Assembly: GCA_017938145.1 (NCBI GenBank)
Contig: JAGBCB010000018.1
Coordinates: forward strand, 82,382-146,381
Origin: Lachnospiraceae bacterium
Lineage (GTDB): Bacteria > Bacillota > Clostridia > Lachnospirales > Lachnospiraceae
Length of the DNA: 64,000 nt
Direction: 5' to 3'
The notes below the pieces were generated by a model that saw only the letters and a list, made by a program, of their open reading frames with translations, searched no databases and had not been told where the DNA came from. Of the stretch, positions 54,435 through 62,093 are shown piece by piece. The position numbers and the translations under genes are program-made. How positions within the stretch are numbered: position 1 is the first letter of the stretch; the number at the start of each line of letters is the position of its first letter.

Positions 54435-54899
54435 TTACAACTTCATCTCCATATATCTTCTGATACACTGAAATCCAACCGCCTCATAAAACGCTATCGC
54501 TTCCGGATTAAACTCCCATACATCCAGCTCTATCTGGGAGAATCCCTTTTCTTTGGCGTGTTTTTTCATGAATTCTACTAATTCTGTCGCTACGCCTTGA
54601 CGATGGAAGGCTTTATCCACACCAAATTCACCTACGTGGTAAAAATGTTTGGCAAAACGGTATGGCGACTCCGGCACATCAATGTAATCCACACAGGCAA
54701 AACCGCAAATAACACCGTTTCGTTCTGCCACCAGAATGTCCTTATTATCTGCCTCTATACACTCTTTTGCATGATTCTGTAACTCCTCGTTCCATCCGGC
54801 CTTAAAATGGTCCGGACGTCCGTTGACATGCAAATCATTTACCTGCTTTCTCAGTTTATTCACTCTTTCTATATCTTCTATTGTTGCTATTCTAACCAT
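54435..54899 (-). CDS. GNAT-family N-acetyltransferase
   Basis: Acetyl-CoA-dependent acetyltransferase of unknown substrate. The 154-residue protein has the GNAT fold pattern: VAERNGVICGFACVDY, the acetyl-CoA loop HRQGVATELVEFM and ELDVWEFNPEAIAFYEAVGF near the C-terminus. The ATG at 54899 has AAAGG 9 nt upstream, preferred over the in-frame ATG at 54926. It follows the phosphatase-superfamily gene by 45 nt, probably in one operon. Confidence 0.88.
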   Translation of the reverse strand: MVRIATIEDIERVNKLRKQVNDLHVNGRPDHFKAGWNEELQNHAKECIEADNKDILVAERNGVICGFACVDYIDVPESPYRFAKHFYHVGEFGVDKAFHRQGVATELVEFMKKHAKEKGFSQIELDVWEFNPEAIAFYEAVGFQCIRRYMEMKL

Positions 54900-54944
54900 T
54901 TCACTGTTCCTTTCTTTTCTACTCATGTAGAACTTTATATTTAC

Positions 54945-56048
54945 TCACGTTTTCTCTAATACTATCAGCGGTATTTCCATTTCTTCCTTGGTAAGTCCCG
55001 CATGAACCCCAATAAATTTTTCTTTTTCATCCTGGGTATTAAAAATGGACAAATCACCGGTCGCCACCGCCAGATAATCGCCCAGCATGCCGTCAAACTG
55101 CGGATGCTCGCTGCCCAGTCCGAAAAGTTTTTGCTTCTTTACCTCATCCTTACTAAGCAGCAAAAAAGTATCACCAAATTCCTTGTTAAACTCTGCTACA
55201 AACTGCTCATGATAACCGTCTTTAATAAACAAATTCAGTGCTCTCGGCTCAATAGACGGTAACCGTTTTAAGCACTCCATAATCTTCGGATAATCCAAAA
55301 TACAGGCATTTCTGCCATCGATATGTCCATGGTCTGCAGTGATGATAAGCAGCGTATCTTCCAGTGTTTCAGCCAATGCTTCCACCTTCTTTTCCAGGCT
55401 TCGTATTACCTCTACCGAGTCCTTACAAAAACAGCCTTTCCGGTGCATGGTATAATCCGGCTCATTACAATAGGCGTAAATATACTTTTTGCCGTCCTTC
55501 TTGCATAAATCCCCGATACGCTCCAAAACCGCATCAAAATCTCCCGGGTTTGGATACGCAAAAGGCGTGGAATAATAGGCCTGCCCTCCTACCGACTGAA
55601 TCTGCGAAACTATATTTTCATAGCCGCAAAAGGTGCCCGCCACATGATAATCTGCCACCGGTTCCTCGGTCCCCTGTTTTACGTTTAAAAACACCGTAAC
55701 ATTCTCATCCACTGCCGGATAGTAACAATCCCAGCCAAGCCAGGCGTGCTCTGCCGGATATTTACCGGAGTCCACAGAGGTGGTAGCTGCCACGGTGGTT
55801 GGCGGAAATACAGAGCTGTAAGTATGTAACAAATGACTTCTGAAAAAACCACTCTTTTTGAGGTTCTTTTCCATTACGGAAATGCCCATGCCGTCCAAAA
55901 GAAGCACCACAATATTCTTATAATTTTTCGCAAACAATTCCTTACAAGCAGCTAATCCTTTCGTTTCTCCTGTGTCTGCACCAAATTCCTGCAGTACCGA
56001 TGCCGCCAGGTTTACAATACAATTTTCATAATCCGGATATTTTATCAT
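54945..56048 (-). CDS. Alkaline phosphatase-superfamily phosphodiesterase/phosphatase
   Basis: Zinc-dependent hydrolase of the nucleotide pyrophosphatase type. The 367-residue protein has metal ligand Asp52 (VVLLLDGMG), nucleophile region Thr84-Thr85 (FPPTTVAATTS), a distal Asp-His (NEPDYTMHRKG), ADHGH (Asp-His) and a late His (GVHAGLT). No signal peptide is visible, so cytoplasmic action is likely. The ATG at 56048 has AAAGGA 8 nt upstream. It is preceded by a promoter-hairpin region, see the RNA candidate. Substrate unknown. Confidence 0.87.
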   Translation of the reverse strand: MIKYPDYENCIVNLAASVLQEFGADTGETKGLAACKELFAKNYKNIVVLLLDGMGISVMEKNLKKSGFFRSHLLHTYSSVFPPTTVAATTSVDSGKYPAEHAWLGWDCYYPAVDENVTVFLNVKQGTEEPVADYHVAGTFCGYENIVSQIQSVGGQAYYSTPFAYPNPGDFDAVLERIGDLCKKDGKKYIYAYCNEPDYTMHRKGCFCKDSVEVIRSLEKKVEALAETLEDTLLIITADHGHIDGRNACILDYPKIMECLKRLPSIEPRALNLFIKDGYHEQFVAEFNKEFGDTFLLLSKDEVKKQKLFGLGSEHPQFDGMLGDYLAVATGDLSIFNTQDEKEKFIGVHAGLTKEEMEIPLIVLEKT

Positions 56049-56122
56049 AGTTTTCATCCTTTCTAAGAACATGAGTCTCACCAGCGAGTATAAGCACTTC
56101 GAAAATCCTGCTTATATACGCC

Positions 56123-56157
56123 AAAAGAGCACCAACAGGTCTTACTGTCGGTGCTCT
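56123..56157 (-). terminator. Strong hairpin upstream of the phosphatase-superfamily gene
   Basis: A 13-bp stem including one G-U pair in RNA (56126-56138 with 56145-56157) and a 6-nt loop is followed by UUUUGG on the minus strand. It would end transcription coming from 56413 or from the 56347-56375 promoter, about 75 nt before the downstream gene. It could therefore act as a conditional terminator. Confidence 0.7.
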
Positions 56158-56340
56158 CATCATTTCAATAATTCTATATCAGTTCCAATGAATTATTCCC
56201 CGATTTATGCACGACATATAAGACCTATCCGCCCTACACCGTGCATTCTGCCGGTTACAGGCTAATACATCTATAAAAGTACATATTATTGTTGAGGTTC
56301 TTTCTGAAATTCATTGTACTTAAATACCTTTCTTGAAGTT
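56123..56340 (-). ncRNA. Candidate structured RNA or leader, about 215 nt, function unknown
   Basis: Between a sigma-A-type promoter and a strong terminator lies a stretch with no coding frame. Internal helices on the minus strand include TGCACG/CGTGCA around a 26-nt loop and an AATAATTC/GAATTATT stem of 8 bp, both perfect. I do not recognise a known riboswitch, 6S, T-box, SRP or RNase P motif. It may be a small RNA, or an attenuator of the phosphatase gene. Confidence 0.35.
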
Positions 56341-56346
56341 TTCTGT

Positions 56347-56375
56347 ATTCTACTACCGAAATTATGTATTGTCAA
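56347..56375 (-). promoter_or_regulatory. Sigma-A-type promoter of the RNA candidate
   Basis: Minus-strand TTGACA (56370-56375), 17-nt spacer, TAGAAT (56347-56352), in the 364-bp gap between the LytTR regulator and the phosphatase gene. Confidence 0.65.
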
Positions 56376-56412
56376 GCAGTTCATGGTAGAAATACTCAAA
56401 AAAATCAAATCA

Positions 56413-57177
56413 TCACTCATATAACTGCTTTACTTCCTCATATTTCTGGGATGTCATCAATGCAGTAGCGCTTGTGCCCTTTAGCTTCACGGTATAAGTC
56501 CAACGGCCGTACACTTCAATCTGGGATATCATAGACAATTTGATTATGTAGGATTTATGACATCTCATAAATTCTGCCGGATCCAGCTTTTCTTCAATAC
56601 TTCCCAAGGATGCGGAGGTGTGAAACTCTCCGTCCACAGTTGTAATAATAGTTTCACCGTCCAGACGCTCCACCATGATGATATCCTTCTTGTCAAGGAA
56701 AGTCATCTGCTCCTTGCCTTTTATCATCAGCTTGTCTTTGTGCTGTTCGGCAGACACAACCACCTTGTCATCGGACTCCTCCGAGGCCGCCGATTCTCTA
56801 TTCCCATGAAATGCAGTCTGAATTCCTTTTATTCTTGTAAGTGTTTTTGCCACTCTTTCCAGATTAAACGGTTTTACCAGATAGTCAAACGCATAGATTT
56901 CAAAGGCATTTGCCATATATTCGCTATGGGCCGTAGCAAAAATAATTTTTGTCTTCGGTTCCAGCTCTGTAATGGTTTTGGCACAGTCCAAACCGCTCTC
57001 ACCGGCAAGGTCAATGTCCATAAACACCACTTCCGGGCGGTATTTCATAAATGCGGTAATACCGCCTGCGAAATCACCGCAGGCGGCTACCACTGTAAAA
57101 CCGTCTTGTTTTTCAATCATTTTTCCGAGGATTTTGCGGATTTCCGGTTCATCCTCAACAATCATAACTTTTATCAT
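56413..57177 (-). CDS. LytTR-type response regulator
   Basis: DNA-binding response regulator of 254 residues. An N-terminal receiver has Glu8-Asp9, phospho-acceptor Asp54 and Lys102 (YLVKPFN); a C-terminal LytTR domain spans about 150-254 (VERLDGETIITTVDGEFHTS, MRCHKSYIIKLSMI). It is the last gene of the kinase-nfeD-floA-regulator operon, abutting the floA stop. Target genes are unknown. Confidence 0.93.
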   Translation of the reverse strand: MIKVMIVEDEPEIRKILGKMIEKQDGFTVVAACGDFAGGITAFMKYRPEVVFMDIDLAGESGLDCAKTITELEPKTKIIFATAHSEYMANAFEIYAFDYLVKPFNLERVAKTLTRIKGIQTAFHGNRESAASEESDDKVVVSAEQHKDKLMIKGKEQMTFLDKKDIIMVERLDGETIITTVDGEFHTSASLGSIEEKLDPAEFMRCHKSYIIKLSMISQIEVYGRWTYTVKLKGTSATALMTSQKYEEVKQLYE

Positions 57178-58140
57178 TTATTCGCCCTGCTTTTTGTTTT
57201 CTGCAAATGTGGTTACACCGGTACCGATGCCCTTCTTCATATCGGTGTCAGCCTGAATGTTCTGCATTCTGTAGTAATCCATCACGCCAAGAGAACCGCT
57301 TCTGAGGGCTTCTGCCATAGCCTTTGGAATTTCTGCCTCGGCTGCTACTACGGCCGCTCTCATTTCCTGCTCTAACGCTACCGCCATGGCACGACGTTCT
57401 TCCGCTCTTGCCTGGGCAATCTTATTGTCTGCTTCAGCCTGAAGGCTCTGTAAGTTAGCACCAACGTTTCTGCCGATATCAATATCTGCAATATCCAAAG
57501 AAAGAATTTCAAATGCGGTACCGGAATCAAGACCTTTACTGAGAACTACCTTGGAAATATCATCCGGATTTTCCAAAACTGTAGCATGGTTATTAGAGGA
57601 ACCTACGGTTGTAACGATACCTTCACCAACTCTGGCGATGATGGTTTCTTCGCCGGCACCACCGATTAAACGTTCGATGTTGGTACGAACGGTAATTCTT
57701 GCCTTAACAAGAAGCTCGATACCATCCTTTGCAACCGCAGAAATGGACGGAGTTTCAATTACCTTTGGAGTTACACTCATGGTTACCGCTTTAAATACAT
57801 CACGGCCTGCCAGATCAATGGCGGATGCCTGTTCAAAGTTTAAGCTCATGCCGGCACGTTCTGCCGCAATCAGTGCATTTACTACACTGTCTACGTTACC
57901 GCCTGCCAGATAATGTGCTTCCAGCTGGTTTGCGGTAAGCTTTAAGCCTGCCTTAGTAGCCTTAATCATTGGCATTACAATGTACGCCGGTCTTACACGG
58001 CGAAGTCTCATACCAATCAGGTGGATAACACCAACCTTAACGCCGGATGCCACTGCGGAAATCCAAAGTCCCATCGGAACAAGGCTGAAAAATCCAATTA
58101 CTAATACAACAATAATCCCTAAAATAATATACTTTCCCAT
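57178..58140 (-). CDS. floA: Flotillin-like membrane microdomain protein FloA
   Basis: Bacterial flotillin that organises functional membrane microdomains. The 320-residue protein has an N-terminal hydrophobic hairpin region (about 5-30), an SPFH-type core ([40 protein letters not shown]) and an Ala/Glu-rich coiled C-terminal region ([18 protein letters not shown]). Length matches FloA. It directly precedes the LytTR gene, stop touching start, and follows nfeD by 15 nt. Confidence 0.95.
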   Translation of the reverse strand: MGKYIILGIIVVLVIGFFSLVPMGLWISAVASGVKVGVIHLIGMRLRRVRPAYIVMPMIKATKAGLKLTANQLEAHYLAGGNVDSVVNALIAAERAGMSLNFEQASAIDLAGRDVFKAVTMSVTPKVIETPSISAVAKDGIELLVKARITVRTNIERLIGGAGEETIIARVGEGIVTTVGSSNNHATVLENPDDISKVVLSKGLDSGTAFEILSLDIADIDIGRNVGANLQSLQAEADNKIAQARAEERRAMAVALEQEMRAAVVAAEAEIPKAMAEALRSGSLGVMDYYRMQNIQADTDMKKGIGTGVTTFAENKKQGE

Positions 58141-58155
58141 ACTTATTTCCTCCTG

Positions 58156-58635
58156 TTATTTTTCTATTACAATCAGCTTGTTATCTTTTACTTTGCTGAT
58201 TTTTATACTTTGCCCCTTTTTAATGTAACTTCCGCCGGAAAGAATATCAAATTCAATTCCGTCAAAGTTTCCTTTGCCTGCCGGACGAAGGTCTGTGGCT
58301 GCAACGCCCTCTTTGCCTACCAGATATTCCAAATCCGAGGATTCCAAAAAGCCCTGCTCACCCTTTACATCCTCTCTGAGAACCATGGGTGACTTTACTT
58401 TCTTTGACCCAAGAATTGTCATGGCAACCGCCAGCATAATACCCAAAATGACGATTACAATGATTGCCATGATGATGCCTTCCGATACGGTATCTGCAGT
58501 AAAAATAATGCCCAGCACCAGACTGATAATGCCGCTGATTCCCGGAAGCCCGAAGCCCGGCACTGCCATTTCAATGCCGGCCAGCACAAAACCTGCAATA
58601 AGCAATACAATTCCGATTATTTCAAACGGTGTCAT
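58156..58635 (-). CDS. NfeD-family membrane protein
   Basis: Partner family of bacterial flotillins. The 159-residue protein has about three membrane segments (to about residue 75) and a C-terminal OB-fold domain (about 88-159; LVGKEGVAATDLRPAGKGNF, then GIEFDILSGGSYIKKG). This is the truncated NfeD1b form without the protease domain. It overlaps the kinase gene by 4 nt and precedes floA, as nfeD (yqeZ) does in B. subtilis. Confidence 0.92.
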   Translation of the reverse strand: MTPFEIIGIVLLIAGFVLAGIEMAVPGFGLPGISGIISLVLGIIFTADTVSEGIIMAIIVIVILGIMLAVAMTILGSKKVKSPMVLREDVKGEQGFLESSDLEYLVGKEGVAATDLRPAGKGNFDGIEFDILSGGSYIKKGQSIKISKVKDNKLIVIEK

Positions 58636-59363
58636 TTTCCTTCTCCTTTCTGAAAGCTGACGGCAAATGAAGTTCTTTCCTCCGTCGAGCTTACCGAAAT
58701 ATTTCCTCTGTTTTCTTTTACAATATCAGATACAATGGCAAGACCCATGCCGTGTCCGGATTCTTTTTTTGTGGAAAAACCACGTTTAAAGATATTTTCC
58801 AGATGCTCCTTCGGAATCGCCGTCCCATTATTGGAAACAGTAAAGAGATAATTCTCCCTATCTTCGTTAATGTCTATTTCCAGTTTTCTCTCCTCCGTCG
58901 TTTCCGAAAGGGCTGTCATGGCATTGTCAATCAGGTTGGATAACACCTTGCAAAGCTGCCAGTCTTCCACAGGAAGCTTTTGCAAGTCAGATTTTACTTC
59001 CACATAAACGTCAATCTCTTTGCCTTCTGCCTCTTCCATCTTTGCTTTCAGCAAGGCGTTCAGTGCAGGCTTGGAAGTTTTCAGTGCCTTACCGGTTTTC
59101 ATAATACCTTTGTACACCGGAGTCAGGTACTTTTTCAGGTCCTCATACTCTTCCAGTTCCAGCAGTCCGTACACCACCTGCAGATGATTCAGGTAATCGT
59201 GTCTTGCGGCACGAAGCTCAAAATTCAGTTGTTCCAGGTTTTTTAAGCTTTCCTGCAGTTGCAGCAGATGCAGCCTTTGTTTTTTGTGCAGTATCAGCAC
59301 CACGGCCATACATACCGCCAAAACAAGAACCGCCACCAGGCAAAAGATTAGTTCCATGGACAT
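58632..59363 (-). CDS. Sensor histidine kinase, SpoOB/CitA-like, short membrane anchor
   Basis: The 243-residue protein has one N-terminal membrane helix (about 4-26), a dimerisation helix with phospho-acceptor His55 (AARHDYLNHLQVVYGLLEL, SpoOB-type), and a HATPase domain with N box (NLIDNAMTALSE) and G boxes (GTAIPKEHLENIF, GHGMGLAIV). No extracellular sensor domain, so it likely senses the membrane or a partner such as NfeD/FloA. It is the first gene of the operon with the LytTR regulator at the far end. GGAG lies 10 nt before the ATG. Confidence 0.92.
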   Translation of the reverse strand: MSMELIFCLVAVLVLAVCMAVVLILHKKQRLHLLQLQESLKNLEQLNFELRAARHDYLNHLQVVYGLLELEEYEDLKKYLTPVYKGIMKTGKALKTSKPALNALLKAKMEEAEGKEIDVYVEVKSDLQKLPVEDWQLCKVLSNLIDNAMTALSETTEERKLEIDINEDRENYLFTVSNNGTAIPKEHLENIFKRGFSTKKESGHGMGLAIVSDIVKENRGNISVSSTEERTSFAVSFQKGEGK

Positions 59364-59398
59364 TGGATGCTTTCTCCTTTTTTGTATCTTTTCTTGTG

Positions 59399-59430
59399 AC
59401 TATACCATATCAAAGAAAACTGTTTTCTTA
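59399..59430 (-). promoter_or_regulatory. Palindromic operator-like site before the kinase operon
   Basis: A perfect 8-bp inverted repeat, AAGAAAAC / GTTTTCTT, with a 1-nt centre lies at 59413-59429, next to a TATAGT-like -10 (59399-59404). A clear -35 was not found. It could be the binding site of the LytTR regulator itself, though LytTR sites are usually direct repeats. Confidence 0.4.
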
Positions 59431-59524
59431 AACACGTAATCTCTCAACTATACATTTTTGATATTGAAATGTCATAAAACAATTATACATCATAATTATA
59501 GTTTACGCACTAAATAGTTTTACA

Positions 59525-59572
59525 AAAAGCTAAAGACCATGCATCATGATAATTATCATAATAGCATGGCCT
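59525..59572 (-). terminator. Terminator after the SHOCT gene
   Basis: A long imperfect stem (CCATGC...GCATGG with an inner ATGATA/TATCAT-like arm) follows the SHOCT gene stop; the minus-strand tail reads CTTTAGCTTTTTG. It separates the pspA cluster from the kinase operon. Confidence 0.7.
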
Positions 59573-59580
59573 TTTCACAA

Positions 59581-60006
59581 TTATAATTCTTTCAATATTT
59601 CTTGTTTCTTTTCTTCGTATTCTTCTTTGGTAATCAACCTCTGGTCATACAAACTCTGCAGGGATTTTAAACGGTTTTCAATATCACTGCCGTTACTACG
59701 CACTGTCTCACCGGTTTCATAATCACTAACCGAATAAGAGGTACCAAAGCCCCGGTGAGAAGTAACCATTACATTGTCCGGGTCGGAATCTTCGATTTCG
59801 ATGACATGTGTATCAATCTTTTTGTCTGTAAAACCGTTCCGCCAATGGGAATAAGTTATAAATCCTGCCACTGCAGTCCACAGGATACCAAAAGGGCCGA
59901 AAATCGGAATGGCAACAAATAAGCCAATCAGACAAAATATGATACCTACGGCAAACCCAACCTTCGACTGAGCCCCGGAAGGTCTTACATGAATTTTCTT
60001 TGACAT
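59581..60006 (-). CDS. SHOCT-domain membrane protein
   Basis: The 141-residue protein has two hydrophobic segments (about 15-50, with the Gly/Pro-rich turn IFGPFGIL) and a C-terminal SHOCT domain (LYDQRLITKEEYEEKKQEIL). SHOCT domains commonly pair with membrane-stress proteins, but no activity is defined. It follows the Gly/Ser-rich protein by 21 nt in what looks like an envelope-stress operon with pspA. Confidence 0.85.
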   Translation of the reverse strand: MSKKIHVRPSGAQSKVGFAVGIIFCLIGLFVAIPIFGPFGILWTAVAGFITYSHWRNGFTDKKIDTHVIEIEDSDPDNVMVTSHRGFGTSYSVSDYETGETVRSNGSDIENRLKSLQSLYDQRLITKEEYEEKKQEILKEL

Positions 60007-60027
60007 ACTGCCACTCCTTATCTAAAA

Positions 60028-61206
60028 TTACATATTGTCATACTTGCTCTTCAAGTCATCCACTTCCTGGTTGCCGAAGGTCTCCAAAGGCTTGCTTAAG
60101 ATAATTTCTCGCTGCAGCTTCTTTGCTTCTTCTTCATATTTCTTTGCATCGGAACCATAGTTAATGAACTGATAAATAGCTATTACAAGCATAACCAGAC
60201 CTGCAATGATAAGACCTACTGCCAGACCGTTTCCGCTGTCTTTTACCGCAGTCAGCTTTTCCTGATAGCTTGCAATACCCTTGGCAAGTACCTGGTCATT
60301 GGTTAAACTGTAATCATCCCAGTAATAGTCAATTTCGTCTAACAAATCATTTACATCAGACTCGGACATATATTTTTCTACCTTATCCCCGATTGCCCAG
60401 CTCCACCAGTTCACATTGTCGTAATAAGCAATCAGAACATGGTTTTCGTCTTTAAATAAACCGCTGTACAAACCGATGGTATAGTTATCACAGGTAGACA
60501 CTGACTTGTCATACTCTTTTACCGTGTAGAAATACAACGGAATACCTGTCTTAATATAAAACTCATAGCAGGCAGCCTCTGTCATGCCGCTGCCTTCGGT
60601 AAATCCGTCATCATAGGTATAACCTACATCCACGGTACCGCTTAAATTATACTTTTCAAATTCCTTCGGCTTGGTGGAAACTGTAAGAAACACACCAATA
60701 ACAAGCAGGACAAGGGAAATAAAGAAAAACTTTACAGAACCCTTCTTATTATCAGCCGCTTCCTTTGCCATGCGCTCTGCTCTTGCAAGCTTCTGCTCCG
60801 GAGTAATTTCCTTTGGTGCAGTATAACTTGGGGTTGCTCCCGCAGAATTTACTGTTTGGGAAGTAGTGTTAGTATAAGAACCCGGTCCTGCAGCATTACC
60901 TGAACCTGTATTATTTGTACCCGTATGGGTTGTATTTCCGCTGTTATTGATAATTACCGTTCTCCGGCCGTAGCCCGGATGAATATGAATCGGTCTGTGA
61001 TAATGTCCGCCAAAACCTCCGATATGACCGGAACCGCCAAAGCTGCTACCGCTGCGTCCGCCACTGCTTCTGCTATAGCTGCTTCCGCTGCGTCCGATAC
61101 TGCTTCTTGAAAAACTGCTTCCGCTGCTTCTGGAAAAACCTCCGCCCATACCGCCTCTGGAAAAGCCTCCGCCGCCACCGCGGCTTCCTCCGCCTGCTCT
61201 ACCCAT
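60028..61206 (-). CDS. Gly/Ser-rich two-TM protein, TPM-like middle domain possible
   Basis: Unrecognised 392-residue protein. The first 70 residues are Gly/Ser/Arg-rich low complexity, followed by HYHRPIHIHPGYGRR and a Thr/Asn-rich stretch. TM1 (about 159-177), an extracellular or cytoplasmic domain of about 150 residues (YDDGFTEGSGMTEAACYEFY, TGIPLYFYTV; length and layout suggest a TPM-like fold), TM2 (327-348), and a Lys/Glu tail. It stands between pspA and the SHOCT gene. Which side each domain faces is not determined. Confidence 0.75.
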   Translation of the reverse strand: MGRAGGGSRGGGGGFSRGGMGGGFSRSSGSSFSRSSIGRSGSSYSRSSGGRSGSSFGGSGHIGGFGGHYHRPIHIHPGYGRRTVIINNSGNTTHTGTNNTGSGNAAGPGSYTNTTSQTVNSAGATPSYTAPKEITPEQKLARAERMAKEAADNKKGSVKFFFISLVLLVIGVFLTVSTKPKEFEKYNLSGTVDVGYTYDDGFTEGSGMTEAACYEFYIKTGIPLYFYTVKEYDKSVSTCDNYTIGLYSGLFKDENHVLIAYYDNVNWWSWAIGDKVEKYMSESDVNDLLDEIDYYWDDYSLTNDQVLAKGIASYQEKLTAVKDSGNGLAVGLIIAGLVMLVIAIYQFINYGSDAKKYEEEAKKLQREIILSKPLETFGNQEVDDLKSKYDNM

Positions 61207-61225
61207 AATATAGTATTCTCCTTTA

Positions 61226-61260
61226 CAAAAATGTCCTGTGCAGAAATTCTACACAGGACA
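61226..61260 (-). terminator. Rho-independent terminator between pspA and the Gly/Ser-rich gene
   Basis: A perfect 9-bp stem (TGTCCTGTG/CACAGGACA; 61232-61240 with 61252-61260) is followed on the minus strand by TTTTTG. It lies 20 nt past the pspA stop, so pspA is probably transcribed in excess over the two downstream genes. Confidence 0.85.
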
Positions 61261-61279
61261 CTCATTAGTTATTCTCAGA

Positions 61280-61957
61280 TTACTGGTTTAATCCTGCCTT
61301 TAATGCTGCCAGCTCTGCTTCGATGTTGTCATTTGCTGCAGAATACTTGCTCTTGATGTCTTCAATCTTTGTGTCGGCACCCTTGTTAAGCTCTGCTAAT
61401 GCTTCTGCTTCATCAAGCATCTTGTTTGCCAGGTTTTCCATGCGCTCAAAAGCTGCGATGCTGTTGTTTGCGCTGGAAACTGCACTGCCGGTCATTTCGT
61501 TAATCTTCTTCTGGGTCTTGGCAACTGCCATCTTACCCTTGATCATTTCTCTTCTGGATTCCAGTTCCTGAATATCCTTTACTAACTTGTCATGCATAGC
61601 GCGCATATTGTCTGCGTTCTGCTTTGCAAGGTTGTAAGCCTCGGTAAGACCGGTAAGCTTTGCGGAAAGAGTAGCCTTTTCTGTTAAGAACTTGCGGGCA
61701 TCATCATCGTTACCTGCCTGAATAGCCTTGGTAGCGTATGTAGTGAGCTCTTCAATTTCCTTCTTGCAAGCTGTCATTTCGCGTTCTGCGCTCTTTTCAG
61801 CAACGATAACGCCTGCGGTTTCCTTCTTAACGTCTGCAAGGTTGTCCACTAAATCTCTCATTAACTGGTCGATCATCTTTTCAGGATCCTCTGCCTTATC
61901 AAGAAGTGCGTTAATATTAGCTGCCATAATGTCTCTGAAACGTGCGATAATTCCCAT
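61280..61957 (-). CDS. pspA: Phage-shock/envelope-stress protein PspA (Vipp1/IM30 family)
   Basis: ESCRT-III-like peripheral membrane protein that protects damaged membranes. The 225-residue protein is almost wholly helical, with the amphipathic N-terminal helix GIIARFRDIMAANINALLDK, then EDPEKMIDQLMRDL, and long coiled-coil hairpins. Length matches the family. GGATGG precedes the ATG. It heads the pspA-(Gly/Ser-rich)-SHOCT cluster. No sigma-54 promoter was seen. Confidence 0.95.
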   Translation of the reverse strand: MGIIARFRDIMAANINALLDKAEDPEKMIDQLMRDLVDNLADVKKETAGVIVAEKSAEREMTACKKEIEELTTYATKAIQAGNDDDARKFLTEKATLSAKLTGLTEAYNLAKQNADNMRAMHDKLVKDIQELESRREMIKGKMAVAKTQKKINEMTGSAVSSANNSIAAFERMENLANKMLDEAEALAELNKGADTKIEDIKSKYSAANDNIEAELAALKAGLNQ

Positions 61958-62052
61958 TGCAAATTACCATCCTTTCTTCTATTGAAAATTTTTTGTTGCA
62001 TTGTTTACGATATATAGTTTCCAACATATTGAAGAAAAAGTCAATAAGAAAC

Positions 62053-62082
62053 AGATTAAAATCAGGTTAATTTTTCTAATCT
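62053..62082 (-). terminator. Possible terminator after the ABC transporter
   Basis: A bulged stem of about 10 bp (AGATTA-AAAA with TTTTAATCT) is followed on the minus strand by GTTTCTTATTG. It lies between the ABC gene and pspA, so pspA would be transcribed separately. Confidence 0.45.
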
Positions 62083-62093
62083 TTCCAAATTTA

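Noticed and set aside
56557-57375. 272-codon plus-strand ORF opposite the LytTR and floA genes
   Set aside because: Crosses two well-conserved genes in antisense; Cys/Phe/His-rich composition typical of a shadow frame.
61958-62093. Sigma-54 or ECF promoter before pspA
   Set aside because: No GG-N10-GC motif; a TTGACT and a TATATA exist but are 22 nt apart, so no promoter was called.
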